Position numbers and translations under genes: made by a program. Shown one piece after another: positions 1 to 8,211 of a stretch of DNA of 25,897 bases (its first letter is position 1; every line of letters starts with the position of its first letter). A model generated the notes under the pieces. That model was given only the letters and a program-made list of their open reading frames with translations, was not told the DNA's origin and searched no databases. Source of the stretch: Acanthaster planci. Lineage: Eukaryota; Echinodermata; Asteroidea; Valvatida; Acanthasteridae. The stretch lies in NCBI RefSeq assembly GCF_001949145.1, contig NW_019091449.1, positions 209,568 to 235,464 of the forward strand, in the 5' to 3' direction.

Positions 1-864
1 CTTCACCGTTTCATGTGCGTTATTTGTGCAGTAAACCAAATGCAGTGAAGAGGACTGCACAAAAGACCTTGGGTCATTTTGTGCTGGCAACTAACTGTGT
101 ACACACTGAACCTGTGCATGTTTGTGTTCCATATAGAAAACTCATGCAAGAGAGTGACTGTGGGCACTTGTGTATATTTGTACTGTAAAACCAAAGGACG
201 GTTAACAGTGCTCTTATTAACGAGATTTGATAACATCTCTTTTGTAAGTTATGGAGGCTCTAAAAAGAACAGGTGGATGCAACTTTTGGAAAGTATACGT
301 TGCCCATCATCGGGAGATAGCCCTGAATCGTACAGTGCCTGAAGTCTGTGTACTATGTGATAATGCAGTGACATTTTACAGTATGCTTTCCTCTGAAGAC
401 CACACAGGAACTGAGGAAGATGGCGTCACATGAATGAAACTATGCTATGGATGCTTGTGACATGATTTGTTCAAGATGGTTGTGAAGATAAGCTAATCCA
501 GACTTCTGGAGAGTGTATATCTACTGTCAGGTTGAAAGCAACTGTCCTCTGTAGTTTTCATTGCATGTGGGGCTATGATAATACTGGTGTGAAAAATTTT
601 GCATTAAAAATATCATCATTCAAGATCTCTCCGGGTCTGATCTGAGAACAAAAAGAACTGAACGATTCTAGCATCCTTTTCCAGATACTGACTGTGTCTC
701 TAGCTGAGGCTGCAAATATCTTGGCACATTTTCTACATGAATTGCTTCATAATCAAAATCTTGGCTTGACCATGGCTCAATTGACGTCTCTTTAATAAAA
801 AAAACCGAGGAACATGAGGTTTTTCAGCAAACTGGCCCACAGGGCTAGGGGGTTTAATCTTCAC
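1..864 (-). other. RPS15: RPS15 intron 3 (partial)
   Basis: This stretch follows the exon 3 donor (GTGAAG) and continues past the left end of the window. I searched both strands for the remaining S15 exon and found nothing resembling it. No clear C/D or H/ACA snoRNA, repeat array or other gene is visible. The open frames here are short and have no recognisable content. Confidence 0.8.
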
Positions 865-1099
865 CTTGATCTCCACTTGGTTGAAGGTCTTGCCCTGGTA
901 CACCCCGACGATGCTCCCCACCATCTCGGGTACGATGATCATGTTCCTCAAGTGGGTCTTGACCACTTCCGGCTTCTCCATGGGCGGTGCCTCCTTCTTG
1001 GCCTTGCGCAACTTCTTGAGGAGGGCCAGGGGCTTGCGTTTCAGGCCCCGGTTGAACTTGCGGCGGGCGCGGCAGCCAAGGAGCTCCATCAGCTGCTCA
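865..1099 (-). CDS. RPS15: RPS15 exon 3
   Basis: The 235-nt exon encodes 78 full residues after the split Asn codon, from [19 protein letters not shown] to FNQVEIK. The acceptor is TTGGAACAG/TGAGCAG with AG at 1101-1100. The donor is ATCAAG/GTGAAG with GT at 864-863. Beyond that donor, the reading frame stays open through the intron for another 44 codons and loses all similarity to S15, as expected for intron read-through. The exon is richer in G+C (CTG, CTC, CGC codons) than the introns around it, in keeping with a highly expressed gene. It covers the core of the uS19 domain but not the C-terminal signature region. Confidence 0.97.
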
Positions 1100-4000
1100 C
1101 TGTTCCAAGGAAAGACAATTTTATTTAGGGTCAAACAATGGACTTCACTACAAGACCCTGGGGAGACTGTGTGCCCGGGGCTACATTTTCCCCAACTTTT
1201 TTACAATGAAAATTTTTGTGGTGCCGAAACTTCAGTTTTCCACTAATATCTTACAGTCACGTTTCAGGGGTGAGATTGACCAATGATAAAAATAGCTGAA
1301 AACTGTTGGAAAACGGCATAAAGAAGCTGAACTGTGAAAATCTCCTATATTTTTGTACACAGCCAGTGAGAGGAAAAAAAGCTGAAAAAAAAAAAGAAGC
1401 TGAAATCAGCTAAAAAGCTGGGAAATCTCACCCCTGAATTTTACACCATTTTTTTCTTTTTTTAAAAATTTGTATCACTGCAGAATGTCCATTTTTTGAA
1501 ACAGGTTAGCCCAAAATGTTTCCTTTTCTTCCCAATGACAAGTGCCGAGTGTTTGCCAACACTGCCCTCTTTATATGGACAGAAGAATAAAACAGGTCCA
1601 CATAATGCAAGTTGTGTGAACCTTGTGTCGAGTAAGCCAGGTCCACACACAAGGTTTTCCCACTTGAGGTTATCGGCAGCAAAAGGAAGACAAACAAGGA
1701 AACCGTCAACAAAAATTCCGCTTAAAACAGAATCCATTGCTCAAGAAAGACGAGGATTTTCACCAGGTTTTCTGGACTACACAAGAGAAGAAATGCCCAC
1801 ACTAGGTACACGTATGTAACACAAACATGTACAGGTTGACATGTGTGACAGCATGAACACTAAATGATCATAAAACATAACCCCATTAAAGACTGAATTG
1901 CAACTTCAAAGATCTCTTTTTTATAATAGGTTTCTTTACTAGTCATTGGACAGCCAAGATAGGGAAGGCTAACACACCCAGCTGTCTTAGGGTTAGGTCA
2001 GGATGTTACTAAGAGATCAAACTGCAGGCAACCATGGTTTAGAGACCTTTGAACAAAGCACTTTTGCAACGGTTCCAACATGTTGTGATGGCAACCTACA
2101 CCCAAGCACTTTACCATTCCTGGTGCTGTACTATCAAAATAAATAATGCATTTTAGAATTAGGAATTGCTCGCTGTCAATGCATGTATTTAACACACGCT
2201 GAGTGCATCATTAGGATATTAACCCCAACCCTCCTCAATCCTTCACCTGTTGGAGGACTGAGGAGTGTTAGGGTTAAGGTGAATCGATGTTCAAGAACCT
2301 GACCTTGGGTATAAGAGATGTCACATTTTGGTGGTGACTTGAGCTAGTTACAACACCTGACATCAACACGAGGAAAAAGGATGGATGTGACAGACAAGTA
2401 TCGGCACTGAATACGGCCAATCCTGGACAACAGGATTATTCCTTAGATAGTTTCAATACTGCAAAGTGACCGACAGGGGATTCTTGTGACTACCGACTCA
2501 CTTGGTCATGTCCAGCAGCTGTTCCAGGTCCACACCACGGTAGGTGTACTTCCTGAAGGTACGCTTCTTCTTGACCTCAACTTGTGCAGTGTCAGCCTGC
2601 AATTGGAGGAATCAAGCCACGTGTCATGACCAACAATCACTACAACTATCCTGCACCCATGAACATTTGGGGAATTTTTTTTCAGGTTTGCTAGTAACAG
2701 CTAGCGCCGCCTTGATGGCTTTTTTTTTCTTCTGCACTCCAGATTTGACTCAGTTGTGATCCCATGTCGCGCACGTCTCACGCACTTAGCAAGTCAAATG
2801 CACATCTTGCCACAAACAGGTTACATGTTTGTTTTAGCTACACAGTAGGCCTCGACAATACTGCAGTTTTTAACACTGCATCAAAAAGTAGTGATTACAC
2901 AGTGACATTCACTGGGAATTCCAACAACTATGAGGATGCGAAGGTTTTGTGAAGGCTGCTCTGTGCTGCAAGAGCAGAATCGAGCTGTATACTCCCCAGA
3001 GAGCCGAGTTGGTATTTTGGAATGTGTGATTGGCCCAGTGAGCAGGGGTAGTAATAATGGGAAAGTACTCAGGATCTTTATTGTATTAGGTGCTTATGAA
3101 ATGCAGTTATTAGTGTTATGAACATGGCAAAATCCCCTTAACGTAAGAAGTATCATTATTTCTCAATCCATTTATTTTCAAATAATTATTATATATATGA
3201 TAGAATAATAAAATGCAAAGACTACATAGATCAGCAAATTTTTGAAGCAAGAATGATACGATATCCCAACATAGGAAGCTACGAATGGAAATGATAGAAC
3301 AACTTTTTGGTTTATGACTAAGACAAAACACACCCTTGTTAAACAAAAAGTATTGTTTGGGACTTCCAGCCAGACATTAAGTGCTACACCAATAGACCTT
3401 TTTCCAGTGATGTCACGATCGTGTTGGACCCCTGATGTGTTGTGATGGTAATGAGTGCAGAGTGTGGTGATGGTAATCTACTCATTCAAGATAAACTAGT
3501 CAAGCATGCAACGTTCGCATGTGCGCTTGCACAAAGTTGAAGCTGCCCGTAGGAATATATACGATCACCGTGGCCAAGCGGTCCACACGTGGTAATATTG
3601 TTTACATTTAGTTACGTTAATTTCATCATTTAATTAACAGTAAGGTAAACAAACCCCTCCCCATCTGACATTATGTAAACAATATCATGAAAGGACTTGT
3701 GAAATCTTAGGCGTATATAGGCCTAGTAGCTGTGACGGCAGAAATATTCCAAACGATTGAAACAGCATCATTTCAGTTATGTAATGTCTAATCCTGCAAC
3801 CGGTATACCTAGAGGGTTTGTAAAAACTTTTAACAGTTCTGGAAGTAAAGACTGGATGTGCAGCAAATCAATGAATACTGATCAGTCTACCAGAGGATTT
3901 ACTCTAGCTCTGGGCCCTACGTGTAGGGTAATTCTGATTCATACAACGCTTAAAAAGACCACGAAAATCTAACAAGTTAAACATACAATCACGACAATCC

Positions 4001-4502
4001 CAATGCAGAATCTACACTTGTATTTTTGTTGTAATTTTGTAGAATACTGTACGTGATATAATATATGCCAGGACCAATCCTTCGGCAACAGCTTCTTATC
4101 ACAGACAATTAAGGAACTTTATATTGTTGAATCTGGCAAGACATCACAAAAAACTTTTAGAGCTGAACTTTTTAAATAGTTCAGTGCTTGTAAGCTACCG
4201 AAGACATGTTCTAGCTCTACGCCAAAACCCCAAGTTGGTGTGATGATGCCTGATGGAGGCTTTGCCGACCATTATTCAGTTTCAGATATGAACATTACAA
4301 AATACAACGTAATTAGACTGTATATGAAAATGTGTAGTTTCAATTACAATACGGATCTTGGGTTAACATTTAGGGTAAAATTGTCTTTAAAGATGAATGA
4401 AAAATAACTCAAATTTTTATTCCAGTAAAAATACAGAGTGGATGGCGATTACAAATGTCAGATTTTTGGGTTAATTTAAGTGTTAACAGCATCCCTTACC
4501 AT
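865..4502 (-). CDS. RPS15: 40S ribosomal protein S15 (uS19), 3'-partial, join of three exons
   Basis: Structural protein of the head of the small ribosomal subunit; in this family the C-terminal tail reaches the decoding region. The coding parts on the minus strand are 4502-4500 (Met), 2596-2502 and 1099-865, which together give 111 codons. The human protein has 145 residues, so about 37 C-terminal residues are missing. Residues seen: [16 protein letters not shown] near residue 10, then [18 protein letters not shown] and [21 protein letters not shown] up to the break. These match animal S15 almost residue for residue. All splice sites are GT-AG and the reading frame is kept across both junctions (phase 0 after ATG, phase 2 between exons 2 and 3). 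The final exon, which should begin with a PEMIGHYLGEF-like segment, is not in bases 1-864, so the gene runs off the left edge. Intact exons, introns and a TOP promoter argue against a processed pseudogene. Identification is secure. Confidence 0.97.
1263..1438. mobile_element. MITE-like element with 15-bp perfect terminal inverted repeats
   Basis: TTCAGGGGTGAGATT at 1263-1277 is matched exactly by its reverse complement at 1424-1438, giving a 176-bp unit with no coding capacity. The interior is A-rich and repeats AGCTGAA-type words. Termini beginning CAGGGG are typical of hAT-class transposons, which suggests a non-autonomous derivative. I could not see an 8-bp target-site duplication (left flank TCACGTTT, right flank AATTTTAC), so the class assignment is tentative. 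It sits inside RPS15 intron 2. Confidence 0.6.
2219..2277 (-). repeat. 59-nt foldback hairpin in RPS15 intron 2
   Basis: Arms 2219-2241 and 2255-2277 (23 nt each) surround a 13-nt loop. Read on the minus strand, which is the sense strand of RPS15, the stem has 20 Watson-Crick pairs, two G-U wobbles and one A-G mismatch. Read on the plus strand the same positions give three mismatches. The ends are TTAACCC and GGGTTAA. It may be a tiny foldback element inserted at TTAA, or a structured intronic RNA of pre-miRNA size. The sequence does not settle which. Confidence 0.6.
2502..2596 (-). CDS. RPS15: RPS15 exon 2
   Basis: The 95-nt exon encodes residues 2-32: [20 protein letters not shown] followed by [11 protein letters not shown], plus two bases of the next codon. 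The acceptor on the minus strand reads CCAATTGCAG/GCTGAC with AG at 2598-2597. The donor reads ACCAA/GTGAGTCG with GT at 2501-2500. The basic [16 protein letters not shown] segment is the conserved N-terminal extension of eukaryotic S15. The split codon AA|T gives Asn. The N-terminal residues before KKK vary between species and are the part most useful for placing the organism. Confidence 0.97.
2597..4499 (-). other. RPS15: RPS15 intron 1
   Basis: The intron is 1903 bp long, from the donor GTAAGGG after the ATG (4499) to the AG at 2598-2597. It contains a forkhead-motif cluster near 3.6 kb and a short direct repeat, GTGATGGTAAT, at 3442-3452 and 3467-3477. No exon or RNA gene is recognised in it. 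First introns of ribosomal protein genes often hold regulatory sites, but here that is inference only. Confidence 0.85.
3595..3685. promoter_or_regulatory. Cluster of three forkhead-type (FOX) motifs within an inverted repeat
   Basis: TGTTTAC lies at 3599-3605, GTAAACAAA at 3645-3653 and TGTAAACA at 3675-3682. All fit the FOX core GTAAACA or its complement. The outer two are embedded in a perfect 13-bp inverted repeat, ATATTGTTTACAT at 3595-3607 and its complement at 3673-3685. The cluster is about 0.8 kb downstream of the RPS15 start, in intron 1. Binding is not shown by sequence, and AT-rich DNA makes such motifs moderately common. Confidence 0.35.
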
Positions 4503-4530
4503 CTTTAGCTCTGAGCAATCAGCAAAAAGG
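4500..4530 (-). CDS. RPS15: RPS15 exon 1: 5'UTR plus the start codon only
   Basis: On the minus strand the sequence reads CCTTTTTGCTGATTG, then CTCAGAGCTAAAG, then ATG followed at once by the donor GTAAGGG. The ATG is at 4502-4500 and the intron begins at 4499. A first exon that ends exactly after the initiator codon is the arrangement I know for vertebrate RPS15. It also fits the phase-0 acceptor of exon 2. The 5'UTR would be 27-28 nt, short as usual for ribosomal protein mRNAs. The exon was found by position and motif rather than by protein similarity, since it codes for one residue. Confidence rests on the combined fit of the TOP tract, the ATG and a strong donor in the right place and orientation. 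Confidence 0.85.
4523..4530 (-). promoter_or_regulatory. 5' terminal oligopyrimidine (TOP) / TCT initiator of RPS15
   Basis: The minus strand reads GGCCTTTTTGC, with transcription expected to start at the C at 4530 or 4529. A C followed by an uninterrupted pyrimidine run at the cap is the hallmark of translationally controlled ribosomal protein mRNAs (mTOR/LARP1-responsive). The TCT initiator replaces a normal initiator at such genes. No TATA box is seen 25-35 bp upstream. The exact start base is inferred. Confidence 0.75.
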
Positions 4531-4538
4531 CCGATAGC

Positions 4539-4595
4539 GGCGCCCTCTGTTGATCAAATAATTTTTGTAAACTTTATTTATCAAGAGAGGGCGCC
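4539..4595. promoter_or_regulatory. Promoter-proximal inverted repeat with CTCF-like arms
   Basis: GGCGCCCTCT at 4539-4548 and its exact complement AGAGGGCGCC at 4586-4595 extend inward to 23-bp arms with 19 matches, separated by 11 bp of AT-rich DNA. It begins about 9 bp upstream of the predicted RPS15 start. Read outward, each arm fits the vertebrate CTCF core CCASYAGRKGGCRS at 11-12 of 14 positions (TCAACAGAGGGCGC on the minus strand, TCAAGAGAGGGCGC on the plus strand), so the two sites would point away from each other. It could instead be a foldback repeat. Confidence 0.45.
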
Positions 4596-4654
4596 AGATC
4601 GACGCGACGGGAATGGGAATGATTATTATCGTATTAACAATAAACTGCCATAGC

Positions 4655-5067
4655 CAACAGTGACAAATACCAAAACTTAAAAAAATCAGGAAAAATACTC
4701 ACGAGTTTCTCAGGCGTTTGAGACGCAAGTGAAATTAAAGCTCAGTTGATGAGTTTTCATTTTCCCTTTTATTTCCATTCATTAAATTAATATAAGTTAT
4801 TTATGTCCACGGAAGGTCACTCGAAAATGCAATCTTGAAGCACCTCGCCATTTCAAGTTGAAATATCAATGTCTACACTTCTCCGAGTCGAAAAATAGAC
4901 CGTTCGGGTACCGATTTCTTCCAAATATCACTCAGACGCGAGCTGGTATTCTCTTTTTGCCCGCCTAAACCTGTCTATTCTACCAATCTTCAAGTTCATG
5001 GGCCACCGCACAAAATACCCTATTTCGTAGAAAATTAGAGTGCATACAAATTGTGATTTGGCCCACG
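4655..5067 (-). repeat. Left arm (inverted) of a diverged ~400-bp inverted duplication
   Basis: Read on the minus strand, this stretch aligns along its length with 6084-6478 read on the plus strand. Collinear anchor blocks are TGAACTTGAAGATT (4998-4985 against 6167-6180), GTCTGAGTGA (4937-4928 against 6226-6235), AGTGTAGACA (4879-4870 against 6255-6264), CCTGAGAAACTCGTGAGTA (4714-4696 against 6417-6435, one difference) and GGTATTTGTCACTGTTG (4671-4655 against 6462-6478, one difference). This arm carries about 35 bp absent from the other. It ends only some 60 bp from the promoter inverted repeat of RPS15. No frame is conserved between arms, so the unit looks non-coding. Confidence 0.7.
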
Positions 5068-6083
5068 CAAGCAGTTTTCGGCAAATTAACTTACTGGCCT
5101 GTATTCTTAAGGACGTATAATTCATTTTACTTTGTTAATTTGATTGTTAATCCCCGTCAGTAGTGAAATTATGAACTATTTATAAAAGATTAGGCATACA
5201 AAAATGGGGTTAAAAATATGTTGAAATGGATTTCAGAAGGATGCTGGGGCAAGGTCGCAGGGGAGCAAAGGGGCGAAAAAAAAGTCGCAAAAGAAATACT
5301 CTATCAAGAATAAAATAAAAAACACAAGCAAATATAAGAAATGGACAAATGACCCAGTTGAAACAGGCAAGAGATAGGGATACCGAAATCAATCAATCAA
5401 TAATGACATAAGTGCGTCTTATTTCCTGAGGCTGATTTTTCAAAACGGTGATGGCCTTCACGACTGTTTTCTAGGATCATCTCAGGGCCGGTAGAAAAAA
5501 ACCATCAAAAGTCACTGTTAACCCACTGAACTTGAAAGGAAGATGAAAAAAGCTTTAATTTGATGTCTGTCTGGAACACGGGAAAAATTTGTGTTCTCCC
5601 CCCCCCTTTTTTTAAATTCCGGTTGCCTCTTGGCAGCTTCTTTACTCCTTCGCAACATTGTCCACAACCCTGATATGCTGCCCTCAACGACGATTTTTAG
5701 AGACGACTTTTATAATGATCCAACCAGGAAAATAAAGGCCTAAATTTTTTTTTATTTTTGGGTAAGTACGCTTTCAGTTACATTATAAACCTAATAATGA
5801 CAGAAAGTGTCCTTCATCGTTGAACTACAGCTTCTAAAGGGAGTATTCCACAGATGGTGAAGATGTGCCGAAATTAGGACCGATTATAGAGCTTGTTGTA
5901 TAAATCAAACATTTTGCACCCCTGGTTTCTAACTTTCCTGGGTGATTTTGTTCACATTAAACCTACAACTTGTGAGCTTATTTTGCATAGACGCAGGTGG
6001 CTGGTGGTACATTTAAACCTGAGCTCAGAGTTTGAGTATTATATTTGCGGTACGTTAGGAGACCGCAGGATGAAAAAAAAGGA
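5068..6083. other. Spacer between the inverted arms
   Basis: AT-rich DNA of about 1 kb. It holds a partial third repeat copy at 5437-5593 and a C9/T7 homopolymer junction near 5599-5614. No gene is recognised. Confidence 0.6.
5437..5593 (+). repeat. Third, partial copy of the duplicated unit
   Basis: Aligns in direct orientation with 6270-6432. Shared blocks are TTC(C)AAAA..GTG.T.G..CTT, GATCATCT against GATGATCCT, CATCAAAAGTCA against CATAAAAGTCAT, GGAAGATGA and the run AGCTTTAATTTGATGTCTG against AGCTTGAATTTTATTTGTGTCT. It shares AGCTTTAATTT with the left arm. Similarity to the upstream half of the unit (6084-6269) is not visible here. This shows a repeat family rather than a single duplication event. 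Confidence 0.6.
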
Positions 6084-6478
6084 CGTGGCCAACACTTGTA
6101 AAAGTAAAACGAGTATTGTCCTAGAGTCTTGAACTTTCTGTGAAATTCTGAGTATTTTGTGGTCCGTGAACTTGAAGATTTATAGGAAAAAAAGGTAGAG
6201 GCTGGCAACAGGAATGTCAGCGTGTGTCTGAGTGAACGTTCTATTTTGCAATGGAGTGTAGACAATAATGTTCCAAAAAGTGGTAGGCTTTACGGCCGTT
6301 TTTTTTTCAGAGATGATCCTTTGCAGATAAGAAAATCATAAAAGTCATCAGAGAAGCCATTAAAAATTGGAAAGAAGATGAGGAAATGAGCTTGAATTTT
6401 ATTTGTGTCTTGAACACCTGAGAAACTTGTGAGTATGTTTCGTTTTTTTTTTTTGATGGGGGGTATTTATCACTGTTG
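6084..6478 (+). repeat. Right arm (direct) of the diverged ~400-bp inverted duplication
   Basis: Partner of 4655-5067; the five collinear anchor blocks are listed there. The shared segment CCTGAGAAACTTGTGAGTATG resembles a strong 5' splice site (GTGAGTAT) in both arms. This raises the possibility that the unit derives from a transcribed, spliced sequence. The reading frames differ and contain stops. Both arms keep GGTATTTATCACTGTTG downstream of that point. Confidence 0.7.
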
Positions 6479-7895
6479 TCCATGGGAATTTTTAATGGTC
6501 TGCAGCCCTAAGCATCACCGGCTGGCGCAATCTCCGGGACGATTTGTATTGTTTCTCTTACCGCGGATAACCGCGTATACATGTACAGTATATCATGACT
6601 ACAGTTACTGCATAGAGAACCGCCACAGACATAAAATACCCATCGCCACTGTCCGCTGTTCTTAAATAGCGACCTCTTTAGACAGTGAAAGTCCACTGCA
6701 AGTTGCGGATTGATATGAGACTTAATAGTTAATTAAGAAACGTTGAAAACTAATCTCATTTCAACATAAGAGAAATCGTATCCAAATGTCAATCGTTTCG
6801 AAAATTCACCGTGAATATGAATCATTATCCAGGTGATCCAAAACTCTAAGTAACAGACTAGTGGGCACAGTTTCTGAGGTATTATACAGGCGCAGTTAGG
6901 GCGTGATTGGGGTGTGATTCGTCCTGTTGATTTCCAACGTGATATCGACATGCATGAACGATTTCTCGTGCGCCCAGATTACATGCATGGACGGATGTCA
7001 CTACACGGGGCGCGCTGAAATTGTACACAAATGGATGACTAAAGTGGAGATTACGAAGAATTTGCTGCCATAAAAAATGTGCATCGCCAAAGAGTTACAC
7101 GTGTGAACACCATTTTGCTTTTTATTGCTACTGGAAAATTTAAAGAATCTCAACGAAAGTCTTGAACGTAAGTGAGTTAACAAATTTTGACTTTTTTTGT
7201 AATAATGTGATTATCATGTTCAAGAATCGGCAGCGGTCGGTCATGGTACCGTTAATGATAGACCAGCAAAAGGGGTTGGGTAGAGCCCGGTGCAGTGCCG
7301 GTGGCACTTGAATTGTATCAGAGACCAGCTGCATGTACATGTACATTGTATACTATGTACCGACTACTTAATCAGGAATGCACTTGGCTAGACTTGAGCG
7401 TCCTGAAACGTAAATTGGGTCCCATTTAGGCTACTTCAAGATTTGAATAAATTTAATTACATGGAATTCATTAATCAAAAGTCCCTCTACATGCTTTAAC
7501 TTAGGTCTAAGTTGCCTCATGACTGGTAACAATTCATATAAATTATGTTCATGGCATACGAGTACGGAGTTGGTCTATACATGGAGGAATGAAACAGACT
7601 AGGTATACTAGGCCTTGACCCTAAAGTGGTACATGTACATGTACTATAGCATGACTAGTGTGTGTGTGTCAGTCATTTACATGATGCACGTATGTGTAAC
7701 ATGTTCTGTATGTAAGCTCTACACAACAGTTTTCACACTGTGGTCAACACACGGAGTAGCCTGCCTGAGAAAATCGCCCAGTCTTCCATCTGTACATCCA
7801 TGAATTCTTTCAAAAATAACAACAGAGTATTTACTCCAAGTCCAACATGTCCAAGCACTTCTGTCATGACTGTACTGATAATAAAAAGAAAGAAG
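6479..7895. other. Non-coding stretch; onset of TACATGTA-type repeats
   Basis: No exon is recognised. The first exact TACATGTA in the window is at 6578-6585, and the first tandem run is near 7333-7345. A short CGCGG-ATAA-CCGCG foldback lies near 6562-6575. Confidence 0.5.
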
Positions 7896-8088
7896 AAAAT
7901 GTTGCATCCTGACTCCACTTTTCTCATCATATATCAAGTCAGTCCTTACAGAAATGCTGGAAAGACACAAATTGGGGACTGAGAAACATAACCGATGTTG
8001 TTGGGAAATACATGTACTTAAAAAATTCTCTTCACTCCCCGTAGACTTTGTACACAACTGCTGAAGTGGAGTCAGGATGCAACATTTT
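7896..8088. mobile_element. Foldback/MITE-like unit with 25-bp perfect inverted repeats
   Basis: The 25 bases at 7896-7920 (containing GTTGCATCCTGACTCCACTT) are repeated exactly as reverse complement at 8064-8088, with 143 bp between. Both arms break off abruptly on both sides. The interior has a weaker nested pairing, GGGGACTGAGAA against TTCTCTTCACTCCCC. No coding capacity is seen and no clear target-site duplication is visible. An exact 25-bp match implies recent origin or constraint. Confidence 0.6.
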
Positions 8089-8170
8089 TGCCCACAAGAA
8101 ATTCTTTCATCAACTAGAAAATATTTCTTTGTTTTGAAAAGAGGCCTTTTCTTTAAGTTGCCCAGATCTT

Positions 8171-8211
8171 CCCAAATCCTCCAAAATCCTTGTACAGGTG
8201 GAGGATTTGGG
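8171..8211. repeat. Hairpin with 12-bp perfect stem
   Basis: CCCAAATCCTCC at 8171-8182 pairs exactly with GGAGGATTTGGG at 8200-8211 across a 17-nt loop. It lies about 80 bp right of the 25-bp inverted repeat. It is too short for a typical animal miRNA precursor as it stands. Confidence 0.5.

Larger units (their letters stand above)
1100..2501 (-). other. RPS15: RPS15 intron 2
   Basis: The intron is bounded by a strong donor (GTGAGTCG on the minus strand at 2501) and the AG at 1101-1100. It is 1402 bp long and holds the inverted-repeat element at 1263-1438 and the hairpin at 2219-2277. Nothing else is recognisable. No coding content is seen. Confidence 0.9.

Noticed and set aside
527-618. ATGATGA and CTGA on the minus strand as C and D boxes of an intronic snoRNA
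   Set aside because: No good terminal stem and no C'/D' pair; such short words are common.
733-1134. A single 133-codon minus-strand open frame covering RPS15 exon 3
   Set aside because: Only 865-1099 matches S15. The residues before the acceptor and after the donor are intron read-through.
3571-3581. TGGCCAAGCGG resembling a tRNA A box (tRNA gene or SINE head)
   Set aside because: No B box or acceptor stem at the right distance.
4696-4714. Strong 5' splice site GTGAGTA on the minus strand upstream of RPS15, as an extra exon
   Set aside because: It lies in a repeat arm with the same segment at 6417-6435, and no frame is conserved between the arms.
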